A stretch of 60,066 nucleotides of DNA from Azospirillum soli (GTDB lineage: Bacteria > Pseudomonadota > Alphaproteobacteria > Azospirillales > Azospirillaceae). Of the stretch, positions 18,106 to 26,771 are shown in pieces (the stretch's first letter is position 1; the number at the start of each line of letters is the position of its first letter). The position numbers and the translations under genes are program-made. Below the pieces are notes generated by a model. That model searched no databases. It was not told where the DNA came from and saw nothing but the letters and a program-made list of their open reading frames with translations. Where the stretch lies: positions 1 to 60,066 of the forward strand of contig NZ_JAGINQ010000032.1 in the NCBI RefSeq assembly GCF_017876165.1, given 5' to 3'.

Positions 18106-19557
18106 ATGGCCCGTCCCATGACGCTCGCCGGGAAGACCATACAAGGGGTCCGCGTCACGCTGACGGCGACGGCCCTGGCGGCCGTCCTTCAGGCCGGGGC
18201 CATCGCCGTGCTGGCCCGGCTGATCTCGCCCGCCGAATACGGCGTGGTGATCGCCGCGCTGGTCGTCCTGCGCCCGGTGACGGACGTTCTGGGGGCCGGG
18301 ATCGAGAAGTCCGTCGTGCTGCCGGCGGACATGCCCGACCCGTCCATCGCGGCGCGCTACCAGACGGCCTTCGTCGGGGGCGTCCTGCTGACCCTGCTCC
18401 TGGCGGCGCTGGCGCTTGCGGCGGCCCCGCTGGCCGGGGACATCGCGGCGGCGCTGGCGCTGTTGGCGCCGGTGACGATCCTGATGGCAGTCTCGGCGGT
18501 GGCGCGGGGCCTGCTGCGCCGCCGCCTCCGCTTCGCGAGCCTGGCCGCGATCGATGTCGCCGGCTTGGCAGCGAACGGCGCGCTTGCCGTGGCGACCGCC
18601 GTCAGCGGATGGGGATCCCACGCGCTGGTCGCCGGGCAGTGGGCACAGAGCCTCGTGCAGCTGGCGCTGGGGCTTTGGCTGTGCGGTCACCGTCCATCGC
18701 TGGGGATCGTGCCGACGGCGCGGGTCCTCTCGCCGATCGGCGAGGGGCTGTCGAAGAGTTCGGTGCTCGAACTGCTCAGCGGGCAGCTTCCGCAGGCGCT
18801 GATCGGCGGCGTGCTCGGCACCGCGCCGCTCGGCTGGTTCAACCGCGTCTACGTGTTGGTGTTTCTGCCCGTCGAGCTGATCGTCAACGCGGTGACGCGG
18901 GTGGCGCTGACGGGGTTCAGCCAGAGCCGTGACGACCGCGCGCGCCTGCGCCGGGGCGGCATGGCGCTGATCGAGACGACCGGCGCGGCGGTGCTGCCGA
19001 TCTGCGCGGGCATGGCCCTGGCGGGGCCGGAGCTGGTGGCCGTCGCGCTCGGCCCGCAATGGGCGGAGGCGGCGGCGCTGACGCCGTGGCTGTGCGTGGC
19101 GGGCGCGGCGACCGTGCTGGCGCACACCCTCGCCATGGTCGCCGAGGCGGCCTTGCGTCTCGAGACGCGCGTGCGCATCCAGGCCGCCGCACTGCTGCTG
19201 CGGGGGGCGATGCTGGCCGCCGCCCTGCCCTTCGGCCTGACCGCCGCCGTCGCGGCGGTGGCGGCGTCGGCGCTGGTGTCGATGCTGCTGCACCTTGGGC
19301 TCGTCGTGTCGGCGCTGGCGCTGCCGGCGGGACGCGCGCTTGCCCTACTGATGCCGGGCCTGACCGCCGGGGCCGCCTGCCTCGCCTGCGTCGCACTGGT
19401 CCACGCGATGCTGCCGCCGAATCTGGAGCCGGCTTGGCTGCTCGCCGCCGACGTCGCGGGCTGCGGCGCGGTGACATTGGCGGTCTACCGGGTCCTGTTC
19501 CCCAATTTGCTGGACAAGCTGCTGGGCTATACCGGATTTATCTCAAAACGCGCATGA
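18106..19557 (+). CDS. Wzx-like polysaccharide flippase
   Basis: A 483-residue integral membrane protein of the polysaccharide transporter (MATE/MOP) superfamily. About 12-14 hydrophobic helices alternate with short charged loops. The N-terminal region (LISPAEYGVVIAALVVLRP) and the repeat after about 215 (LGTAPLGWFNRVYVLVFLP) match the family pattern. It would flip undecaprenyl-linked repeat units to the periplasmic face for the Wzy-like polymerase. A second in-frame ATG lies four codons downstream. Together with Wzy-like, Wzc-like and Wza-like genes it makes this a Wzx/Wzy-dependent locus. Confidence 0.87.
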   Translation: MARPMTLAGKTIQGVRVTLTATALAAVLQAGAIAVLARLISPAEYGVVIAALVVLRPVTDVLGAGIEKSVVLPADMPDPSIAARYQTAFVGGVLLTLLLAALALAAAPLAGDIAAALALLAPVTILMAVSAVARGLLRRRLRFASLAAIDVAGLAANGALAVATAVSGWGSHALVAGQWAQSLVQLALGLWLCGHRPSLGIVPTARVLSPIGEGLSKSSVLELLSGQLPQALIGGVLGTAPLGWFNRVYVLVFLPVELIVNAVTRVALTGFSQSRDDRARLRRGGMALIETTGAAVLPICAGMALAGPELVAVALGPQWAEAAALTPWLCVAGAATVLAHTLAMVAEAALRLETRVRIQAAALLLRGAMLAAALPFGLTAAVAAVAASALVSMLLHLGLVVSALALPAGRALALLMPGLTAGAACLACVALVHAMLPPNLEPAWLLAADVAGCGAVTLAVYRVLFPNLLDKLLGYTGFISKRA

Positions 19558-19607
19558 TCGGTCCGGCACCGCCCAGGCGCGGGTGATACAGAGAGGCGGT
19601 CGTCCCG

Positions 19608-21518
19608 GTGTGCGGCATCGTTGGCTCCTTCGACCTACCGAACCTTGCACCGCGCATGGAGGACGCGCTCGACCGTCTGGCGCATCGCGGCCCCGACGCG
19701 CGCGGCCTGATCCGGGTCGAGGCCGGCGGAAGCGTGGTCATTCTCGGCCACCGGCGGCTGTCCATCATCGACCCGACCGGCCCGGCCGACCAGCCCTTCG
19801 AAAAGGACGGGCTGCTGCTGGTCTTCAACGGCGAGATCTACAACCACGCCGACCTGCGCCATGAGTTGGAGGCGCTGGGGGCGTCCTTCACCACCCGCTC
19901 CGACACCGAGGTTCTGCTGGAAGCGTGGCGCCATTGGGGACACGGCAGCCTTCTGCGCCTGCGCGGCATGTTCGCCTTCGCGCTGCTGGACCGGCGCACG
20001 GGGGAGCTGGTGCTGGCCCGCGACCCCTTCGGGATCAAGCCGCTGTTCATCGCCCGCCCGCCGGGCGGCGGGCTGGCCTTCGCGTCGGAGCTGAAGGCGC
20101 TGCGCGTCCTGCTGCCCGACGGGCGGATCGACGAAACCGCGCTGACCGCCTCGCTGCTCTATCTCTGGGTGCCGGAAAACCGCTGCATCATCGCGGGCAT
20201 GGAGAAGCTGCCCGCCGGCCACTGGCTGCGGATCGCGCCGGGCGGCCGGGCCGACATCCGCCGCTACTGGTCGGCGGCGGACGATCTGGCGGCGGGGCGC
20301 CGCAAGCCGCCCACGCTGGATGAGCTGCGCGACGTGCTGGCCGATTCCGTGCGCCGGCACATGGTCGCCGACGTTCCGGTCGGCAGCCTGCTGAGCGGCG
20401 GGCTGGATTCCAGCCTCATCACCGTGCTGGCCGCCGAGATGGCCGGGGGGATCGACGCCTACACCATCGCCTTCCGCGCCGAGGACCAGCGGTTCGAGGC
20501 GATGCCCGACGATCTGCACTACGCCCGGATGCTGGCCGACCGGCACCCCGGCATCCGCCTGCACAGCATCGAGCTGGCGCCCGACGTCGCGGCGCTCCTC
20601 CCCTCCATGGTGGAGACGCTGGACGAGCCCATCGGGGACCCGGCGGCGATCAACGTGCGGCTGATCTGCGCGGCGGCGCGGGACCGGGGCATCAAGGTCC
20701 TGCTGTCCGGCATGGGAGCGGACGAGCTGTTCGCCGGCTACCGCCGCCACCAAGCGATGCGGGTGGCCGCCGCCTACCGCCGGCTGCCGGCGCCGCTGAC
20801 CGGGCTGGTCGAGCGGGCGGTGAAGGCCCTGCCGGTGGCCGGCGCCGGGCGGGGGCATCGGACGATCCGCTGGGGCCAGCGCTTCGTAGAATTCGCCGGA
20901 CTGCCGGAGGAGGACGCCTACCGCCGCAGCTACTCCTATTACGACCCGGAGGCGCTGAACGCGATCACGCGCGGCGCGCGCCGCGAGGCGGTCGCCGCGC
21001 TGATGGAGGATCACCGCGCGCTGTTCGACGCCGGACCGGCGGATGACGCGGTCAACCGGCTGTGCTTCACCGACCTCCACATGTTCCTGCCCGGTCTGAA
21101 CCTCGCCTACAGCGACCGCGCCAGCATGGCCGCGTCGGTTGAACTGCGCGTGCCCTTCGTCGATCTGGCGGTGGCGCGGGCCGCCTTCGCCCTGCCCGGC
21201 CACGCCAAGCTCGCCGGCTGGCAGACCAAGGCGATCCTGAAGCGGGCGGCGGAACGCTGGCTGCCGCGCGAGATCATTTACCGGCCCAAGGCGGCCTTCG
21301 GCGCGCCGTTGCGCGCCTGGATCCGGCGCGATCTGGCGGAGATGGTGGACGACACGCTGCCCGGCGGGCGGCTGGTCCGCGACGGCTGGGTTGACGGCCC
21401 GTCCATCCGCCGCATGATCGACGAGGACCGCGCCGGGCGCCGCGACCACGCGCTGCGCCTGTGGCACCTGATGACGCTGGAGCTGTGGCTGCGGTCCATG
21501 GCGGGGGAACGCCCGTGA
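19608..21518 (+). CDS. asnB: Asparagine synthase-like glutamine amidotransferase
   Basis: This is a 636-residue AsnB-family enzyme. Cys2 (MCGIVG) is the N-terminal glutaminase nucleophile exposed after Met removal, and the synthetase domain carries the pyrophosphatase loop LSGGLDSS near residue 265. Starting at GTG 19608 places the Cys correctly; AGAGGCGG lies upstream. Classical AsnB makes asparagine, but AsnB-like proteins inside glycan loci can amidate sugar uronic acids. With WecB and WecC making ManNAcA here, uronic-acid amidation is a reasonable inference. It overlaps the next gene by four bases (GTGA), so they are coupled. Confidence 0.9.
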   Translation: MCGIVGSFDLPNLAPRMEDALDRLAHRGPDARGLIRVEAGGSVVILGHRRLSIIDPTGPADQPFEKDGLLLVFNGEIYNHADLRHELEALGASFTTRSDTEVLLEAWRHWGHGSLLRLRGMFAFALLDRRTGELVLARDPFGIKPLFIARPPGGGLAFASELKALRVLLPDGRIDETALTASLLYLWVPENRCIIAGMEKLPAGHWLRIAPGGRADIRRYWSAADDLAAGRRKPPTLDELRDVLADSVRRHMVADVPVGSLLSGGLDSSLITVLAAEMAGGIDAYTIAFRAEDQRFEAMPDDLHYARMLADRHPGIRLHSIELAPDVAALLPSMVETLDEPIGDPAAINVRLICAAARDRGIKVLLSGMGADELFAGYRRHQAMRVAAAYRRLPAPLTGLVERAVKALPVAGAGRGHRTIRWGQRFVEFAGLPEEDAYRRSYSYYDPEALNAITRGARREAVAALMEDHRALFDAGPADDAVNRLCFTDLHMFLPGLNLAYSDRASMAASVELRVPFVDLAVARAAFALPGHAKLAGWQTKAILKRAAERWLPREIIYRPKAAFGAPLRAWIRRDLAEMVDDTLPGGRLVRDGWVDGPSIRRMIDEDRAGRRDHALRLWHLMTLELWLRSMAGERP

Positions 21519-22678
21519 CGCCGACTCCGCAGGCCGTCTTCGCCCGCCTGGAATCCTGGTGCCGGGAACGGGACTACCAGGGATGGGACCCGTTCGACGG
21601 GCTGGAAAGCCGCCTGTTCCGAGCCACGCCCTTGCACCGGTCCGCGCTGCTGCGGCTCGTCTGGCTCCAGCTCTTCAAACGGTCGCCGGTCAATGCGCGG
21701 GCGCTGGCGGGCGTGCCGCGCCTGGACAACCCCGCGGCACTGGCCCTGTTCGCGCGCGGCTACGGGCTGACCGGGGACACCGCGCGCGAAGGGGATCTCG
21801 CCGGGCGGCTGCTGGCGATGCGGTCGACGCGGTGGAGCGGGCCCGGCAACGGCTGGGGCTACCCGTTCGACTGGCAGGCGCGGGCCTTCGCGGTGGCCAA
21901 GGACACGCCCAACGCCATCGCCACGGCCTACGCCGTCCGGGCGCTGGCCGAGGCCGAGGCGCGCGCCGGGATCGACGCCACGCCGGCCATCCTCGACGCC
22001 GCCCGCTTCGTGGCGGGCACCCTGGTCCGGCGCCGGGGGGACGACCTGTTCCTCGGCTACGTGCCGGGATCGGACGCCATGGTGCACAACGCGAATCTCT
22101 GGTCGGCCTATGTGCTGGCCGAAGGGGTGCGGCACGGCGGCGATCCGGCGTGGCGCGGCATTGCGTTGGACGCCATCGCCCACAGCCTGTCGGCACAGGC
22201 GGCGGACGGGTCCTGGCTGTACGGCGAGGCCGGACACCACCGCTTCATCGACAGCTTCCACACCGGCTACAACCTGGAAGCCCTCGACCTCTGCGCCGGC
22301 CTGCTCGGCGGCGGCTGGGACGGGGCGATCCGGCGCGGCAAGACCTTCTACGAGGCGAACTTCTTCACCAGAGATGGACAGCCCAAATACTATCACGACC
22401 GGCTCTGGCCGACCGACCCCACCTGCACCGCGCAGGCGCTGATCACCCTGCTGACGGTCGCGCCCACGAACGCCGCACGGGACCTCGCCGACCGGGTGCT
22501 GGCCTGGACGATCGGCCGGATGTGGCTGCCGCGCGCCGGGCATTTCGCCTATCAGGCCCACGCCCGGTGGACCAACCGGATCGCCTACATGCGCTGGACA
22601 CAGGCCTGGATGTTCCTCGGCCTGGCGGTCTGGCTGTCGCAAAGGGAAAACCCGGCCGAACCGGAAGGCGATTGCTAG
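21515..22678 (+). CDS. Alpha/alpha-toroid-like protein of polysaccharide loci
   Basis: A soluble protein of 387 residues without a signal peptide. Its repeated helical units (NAIATAYAVRALAEAEARAG, HNANLWSAYVLAEG, FHTGYNLEALDLCA, DPTCTAQALITLL) have the look of an (alpha/alpha)6 barrel such as squalene-cyclase-like proteins, N-acylglucosamine epimerases or some glycoside hydrolases. WGYPFDWQAR and PKYYHDRLWP are distinctive, but I cannot assign an activity. GTG 21515 overlaps the asnB stop and has GGGGGAAC upstream, which decides the start over the longer frame from 21461. Coupling to asnB suggests it acts on the same sugar. Confidence 0.72.
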   Translation: MTPTPQAVFARLESWCRERDYQGWDPFDGLESRLFRATPLHRSALLRLVWLQLFKRSPVNARALAGVPRLDNPAALALFARGYGLTGDTAREGDLAGRLLAMRSTRWSGPGNGWGYPFDWQARAFAVAKDTPNAIATAYAVRALAEAEARAGIDATPAILDAARFVAGTLVRRRGDDLFLGYVPGSDAMVHNANLWSAYVLAEGVRHGGDPAWRGIALDAIAHSLSAQAADGSWLYGEAGHHRFIDSFHTGYNLEALDLCAGLLGGGWDGAIRRGKTFYEANFFTRDGQPKYYHDRLWPTDPTCTAQALITLLTVAPTNAARDLADRVLAWTIGRMWLPRAGHFAYQAHARWTNRIAYMRWTQAWMFLGLAVWLSQRENPAEPEGDC

Positions 22679-22732
22679 GCCATCAAGAGGAATCCGGGGC
22701 TGTTTCTTTTATCGGGCCGGATCAATCGTCAT

Positions 22733-22760
22733 TTGCCGGTCGGAACAAACGCGGTTATAT
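22733..22760 (+). promoter_or_regulatory. Candidate promoter for the second Wzy-like operon
   Basis: TTGCCG (22733-22738) and TTATAT (22755-22760) are separated by 16 bp within the AT-richer 180-bp gap before the 22859 gene. The start would be near 22767. This is a sequence match only, moderate in quality. Confidence 0.35.
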
Positions 22761-22858
22761 CTCCCCCGACCTGACGTTCATCTCCTGAGGGTGGAGCCGC
22801 CCCAATCGCTCGCCCAAGGCGTCAGCCTTCTCCGACCAGACAGGGCGCGACCTGCACC

Positions 22859-24112
22859 ATGACCAGCGCATGGGCCGAACACGATCCGCGGTTCCGCGCC
22901 GCTGAACCAGCGTCGACGGCGGCCATCGGGCGTCTGGATGTTTTCGACATCGTCTTCTTCATCCTCGTCGCCGCGATCACCACGGCCGGTCCCTGGCTGC
23001 GCGAGGCCGGCCCAACCGGCTTCGGCGCGTTCGCCCTCTACAGCCTGTTCTATGCCGCGCTGCGCAGGACCTTGTTCGAGCTGAACTGGTTCGTCGCGTT
23101 CGTCGGCATCGGCCTCATCTACATAGCCCTGTCCTACGGGTCGCTTCTTCCGAAAGCCTGGACGATCTACGATGAGCCGGACTCGATCCCCATGCAGTCG
23201 TCCTTCGTCTGGGCCTTCTACCTGATCCTGAGCGCCGGCCGGGCCTTCTTCGTGCGGGCGCTGCAATCGAAACATGCGGGCTCGCTGTTCGCGGCGCTGA
23301 TCCTTCTCAATCTTTTCGTCTCGCCGCCGCTGGAGATGGCGATCGTGCCGATCCATTTTCGGGAGCAGGGACTGCTGGCGGCGGCCTTCACCAATCTGGC
23401 AAACAGCGAAACGGTGATGCTCCTCGGCATTGCCCACCTCACGATGGCCCTGCGGCATCGTGTTCTTTTCTATGCCGGAACGGCCTTTGTGCTGGTGTCC
23501 GTCTTCTTCGGCTATTCCATTCAGATATACGTCAGCCTCGCGATGTTCGTGATCCTGCATGCGCGGGCGGTTTCACCCTGGGTGTTTTTCAGCGCCATCG
23601 TCGGCTTCACCGCAGCCTGCATTCTGGGACCTCTGTTCATCGAGCTGACCCAGTTCGCGGCGGTCGATCCCAACACCGCCATCCGCGGATACATGTGGTA
23701 CGACGCGATCGATCTTTTCTTCAGCAGCTATGGACTTGGCGTGGGTTTCGGGCGGGAGCTGCTCAGCAACGTCTATCTGGCGATGAACATTCTGACCGTC
23801 TACGACGACGCGGACATCATGATGGGGGGCATCCACAACAGCTTCATCAGCATGTTCGCCCGTCTCGGGCTGCTCGGCGGCGGCGTCTTCGCGCTGGCGA
23901 TGCTCAAGACGGCAAGCCCGTCCGTCCGGCCGTCCCCCCTGCGCGAGCCCGCCTATTTCGCCTTCTTCATGGCTTACGTCAGCTGCTGGGTGAACGTCGC
24001 CGTGGAAAGCCCCATGACGTCCATCGGAACCGCCCTGCTGCTCGGTTACGTTATGGCGGCCCGCGATCTGGACAGGCAGGCTCCGGCGGACGGCAGCCCC
24101 CGAGATGAGTGA
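22859..24112 (+). CDS. Wzy-like O-antigen/exopolysaccharide polymerase
   Basis: A 417-residue membrane protein with about ten hydrophobic helices and a periplasmic loop containing RGYMWYDAIDLF, YGLGVGFG and the conserved GGIHNSFISMFARLGLLGG. These resemble the region holding the key arginine and histidine of Wzy polymerases. It would join repeat units delivered by the flippase at 18106. The gene looks less GC-rich than its neighbours and is preceded by a 180-bp gap with a possible promoter, hinting at separate acquisition. Its end overlaps the glycosyltransferase start by 8 bp. The assignment as polymerase rather than ligase rests on the pattern, since such proteins diverge strongly. Confidence 0.78.
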   Translation: MTSAWAEHDPRFRAAEPASTAAIGRLDVFDIVFFILVAAITTAGPWLREAGPTGFGAFALYSLFYAALRRTLFELNWFVAFVGIGLIYIALSYGSLLPKAWTIYDEPDSIPMQSSFVWAFYLILSAGRAFFVRALQSKHAGSLFAALILLNLFVSPPLEMAIVPIHFREQGLLAAAFTNLANSETVMLLGIAHLTMALRHRVLFYAGTAFVLVSVFFGYSIQIYVSLAMFVILHARAVSPWVFFSAIVGFTAACILGPLFIELTQFAAVDPNTAIRGYMWYDAIDLFFSSYGLGVGFGRELLSNVYLAMNILTVYDDADIMMGGIHNSFISMFARLGLLGGGVFALAMLKTASPSVRPSPLREPAYFAFFMAYVSCWVNVAVESPMTSIGTALLLGYVMAARDLDRQAPADGSPRDE

Positions 24113-25244
24113 CGCGGTCGAGCCGGCCGTCGCCGAGCGCCCCCGGATGCTGTTCATGGCGCAGTTGCCGCCGCCCCTGCATGGTGCCGCGCTGATCAAC
24201 CAGCTGGCGGCGCAATCGAGGCTGTTGAACGACCGCTTCCGGATCGCGGTCCTGCCGTTGCGCTTCGCCACCGCCATCGCCGACATCAGCCGGTTCAGGT
24301 TTGCCAAGCTGGCGGCGCTGTTCGCCGCCTTCCTGCGGATGCTGACCATGCTGACGGTCTTCCGCCCGCGCGTTCTTTACCTGACGCTGTCGCCGACGGG
24401 GAACGCCTTCCTCCGCGACATCCTGTTCGTCGCCACCGCGCGGCTGTTCGGGGTGACGCGCGTCTACCACCTGCACGGCAAGGGCATCGCCGCCGCGCGC
24501 CGCTCCGCCCGGTGGCTGGACGCGCTCTACCGGTGGGTCTTTTCGGGCGCCAAGGTGATCCTGCTGTCGCACCGGCTGCGCCACGACGTCGAGGGGTTGG
24601 CGGACGACGCCGACATCGCGGTCGTGAACAACGGCATTCCTGACCCGGCCGGGGGAATGGTGCCGGACCGTGGCGCCAGGGGCGGTCCGGTCCGCATCCT
24701 GTTCCTGTCGAACATGATGCCGGACAAGGGGTTTTCCGTTCTGGTGGAGGCGCTCTCTATCCTCCGGGAGCGGGGCGTGGATTTCCGGGCCGACTTCGCG
24801 GGCGCGTGGTTCGAGCCGCAGGGCGCGGCGACCTTCGCCGCCGACCTGCACGCCCGGAACCTGACCGACCGCGTCCGCCATCACGGACCGGTCTACGGCG
24901 ACGAGAAGGCCGCCCTGTTCCGGTCGAGCGACGTCTTCGCCTTTCCCACCTGTTCCGACTGCTTCCCCGGCGTCCTGCTGGAGGCCATGGCCTTCGGCCT
25001 GCCCGTCGTCACGACCGACGAGGGGGCGATCTTGGACATCGCGACGGACGGGGTCACCGGCTTCATCGTGCCGCGCCGGGACGCGCGGTCCCTGGCGGAT
25101 CGGCTGGAACGGCTGATCCTCGACCCGGCGCTCCGCCACGGCATGGGGGCGGAAGGACGCCGCATCTTCCTCGACCGCTTCCAGCTTCATCATTTCGAGA
25201 ACGCCCTGTGCGCGGCGCTCGACCGCCTGACCACACCGGCCTGA
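24105..25244 (+). CDS. Glycosyltransferase family 4 (GT-B fold)
   Basis: A 379-residue retaining glycosyltransferase of the GT4 family. The N-terminal domain holds the acceptor side (LPPPLHGAALINQL, with YHLHGKG). The C-terminal domain has the donor-nucleotide site: RILFLSNMMPDKG opens it, and the EX7E region appears as FPTCSDCFPGVLLEAMAFGLPVV. It is predicted to be cytoplasmic and membrane-associated, adding a sugar to the lipid-linked repeat unit; donor and linkage cannot be read. It overlaps the polymerase gene by 8 bp and is followed by wecC after 29 bp, so all three are likely one operon. Confidence 0.88.
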   Translation: MSDAVEPAVAERPRMLFMAQLPPPLHGAALINQLAAQSRLLNDRFRIAVLPLRFATAIADISRFRFAKLAALFAAFLRMLTMLTVFRPRVLYLTLSPTGNAFLRDILFVATARLFGVTRVYHLHGKGIAAARRSARWLDALYRWVFSGAKVILLSHRLRHDVEGLADDADIAVVNNGIPDPAGGMVPDRGARGGPVRILFLSNMMPDKGFSVLVEALSILRERGVDFRADFAGAWFEPQGAATFAADLHARNLTDRVRHHGPVYGDEKAALFRSSDVFAFPTCSDCFPGVLLEAMAFGLPVVTTDEGAILDIATDGVTGFIVPRRDARSLADRLERLILDPALRHGMGAEGRRIFLDRFQLHHFENALCAALDRLTTPA

Positions 25245-25273
25245 CGGCGCCGTCTTTCCAAGGGAGCATCACG

Positions 25274-26563
25274 TTGGACGAGTTATCACGGAATCCTTCT
25301 CCCGGCGGCGACATCGAAACCATCGTGGTGGTCGGGCTCGGCTATGTCGGGCTGCCCGTGGCGACCGTCCTGTCCAGCTGCCGCAAGCGGGTCGTCGGCG
25401 TGGACACCAACCCCGCGGCGGTGAGCGCGATCAACGCCGGGCGGGTGCACATCGTCGAACCGGACCTGGACATGCTGGTGCGCGCATCGGTGTCCACCGG
25501 AACCCTGCGCGCCACCGACCGCGTGGAGGAAGGCGACGCCTTCATCGTCGCCGTGCCGACACCGTTCGACTCCGACAAGCGCCCGGACCTGAGCCATGTC
25601 CACGCGGCGGCCGACTCCATCGCGCCGGTCCTGCGGCGCGGCAATCTGGTGGTTCTGGAATCCACCGCGCCGGTCGGCGCGACCGAGCGCCTGTCGCGCT
25701 GGCTGGCCGAACACCGCCCCGATTTGGTGTTCCCGCATCAGGTGACCGGAGACGAGGTGGCGGACATCCACATCGCCCATTGCCCGGAACGGGTTCTTCC
25801 CGGCAAGGTCCTGCGGGAGCTGGTGGAGACCGACCGCGTGATCGGCGGCATCACCCCGGCCTGCGCGGAGGCCGCGAAGCGGCTGTACGGAACCTTCGTG
25901 AAGGGCGAGATCTTCCTGACCTCGGCCCCCGTGGCCGAATTGACCAAGCTGGCCGAGAACGCCTTCCGCGACGTCAACATCGCCTTCGCCAACGAAATGG
26001 CGCTGATTTGCGAGACGCTGGGGCTGAACGTGTGGGAGGTGATCCGGCTGGCCAACCGCCATCCGCGCGTCAACATCCTGCATCCGGGCCCCGGAGTCGG
26101 CGGCCACTGCATCGCCATCGATCCCTGGTTCATCGTGGATTCGGCCCCGCAGGCCGCCCGCCTGATCCGCACCGCGCGCCAGATCAACGACGAGCGCCCC
26201 ACCCTGATCGTCGAACGCGTGAAGGCCATCGCCGACCGGTTCAAGCATCCCCGCATCGCGGCGCTGGGCCTGTCCTATAAGGCGGACATCGACGATGTCC
26301 GCGAAAGCCCGGCGGTGGCCATCGTGCAAGCTCTGGCGGACGCGGTGGACGGCACGATCGACGTCGTGGAGCCCCACCTCTCCGCCCTGCCGCGGGCGCT
26401 GGCGGAGCGGGAGCGCCTCAGCCTGGTTCCGCTGGCCACCGCCCTGTCTCATGCGGACATCGTCATCCTGCTGGTGGACCATAAGGCCTTCAAGGGGCTG
26501 TCCCGGACAATGCTGCGGGAAAAGATCGTGATCGATACGCGCGGCGTGTGGGACCAGGGCTAA
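25274..26563 (+). CDS. wecC: UDP-N-acetyl-D-mannosaminuronate dehydrogenase (WecC-like)
   Basis: A nucleotide-sugar dehydrogenase of 429 residues that oxidises C6 of a UDP-HexNAc in two NAD-dependent steps. It has the Rossmann start VVVGLGYVGLPVA, STAPVGATE, HCPERVLPG as in WecC/WbpA-type enzymes, KLAENAFRDVNIAFANE with the catalytic Lys, and GPGVGGHCIAIDP carrying the catalytic Cys. The wecB gene in the locus favours UDP-ManNAc as substrate, though UDP-GlcNAc or UDP-GalNAc cannot be excluded. Start TTG 25274 follows AGGGAG; the longer frame from 24806 is a shadow of the GT4 gene. It ends the plus-strand biosynthetic series. Confidence 0.88.
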   Translation: MDELSRNPSPGGDIETIVVVGLGYVGLPVATVLSSCRKRVVGVDTNPAAVSAINAGRVHIVEPDLDMLVRASVSTGTLRATDRVEEGDAFIVAVPTPFDSDKRPDLSHVHAAADSIAPVLRRGNLVVLESTAPVGATERLSRWLAEHRPDLVFPHQVTGDEVADIHIAHCPERVLPGKVLRELVETDRVIGGITPACAEAAKRLYGTFVKGEIFLTSAPVAELTKLAENAFRDVNIAFANEMALICETLGLNVWEVIRLANRHPRVNILHPGPGVGGHCIAIDPWFIVDSAPQAARLIRTARQINDERPTLIVERVKAIADRFKHPRIAALGLSYKADIDDVRESPAVAIVQALADAVDGTIDVVEPHLSALPRALAERERLSLVPLATALSHADIVILLVDHKAFKGLSRTMLREKIVIDTRGVWDQG

Positions 26564-26710
26564 CGGAGCACGGGCGCCACGGCGGGGGCGCTCGCCTGCG
26601 GCTTCGGGCTGTACCGATGGGCGAGCATTCCCTGGCCGCGACGCAACGCTCGCGCTGAAGCGACCATCACAAGAATTTAGCTCAATCACGGAAAACTTTT
26701 TGAACGCTAC

Positions 26711-26739
26711 CCTTACGGATGATACACCCATCCGTAAGG
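26711..26739. promoter_or_regulatory. 11-bp perfect inverted repeat upstream of the beta-barrel gene
   Basis: CCTTACGGATG (26711-26721) and its exact reverse complement CATCCGTAAGG (26729-26739) flank a 7-bp spacer, 32 bp before the ATG at 26772. It could be an operator or an RNA hairpin in the leader. There is no T-run, so a simple terminator is unlikely. It lies in an AT-richer patch with possible promoter elements upstream. Confidence 0.5.
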
Positions 26740-26771
26740 ATTACCGTCTGCGTTGCGGGGGACGTTTCACT

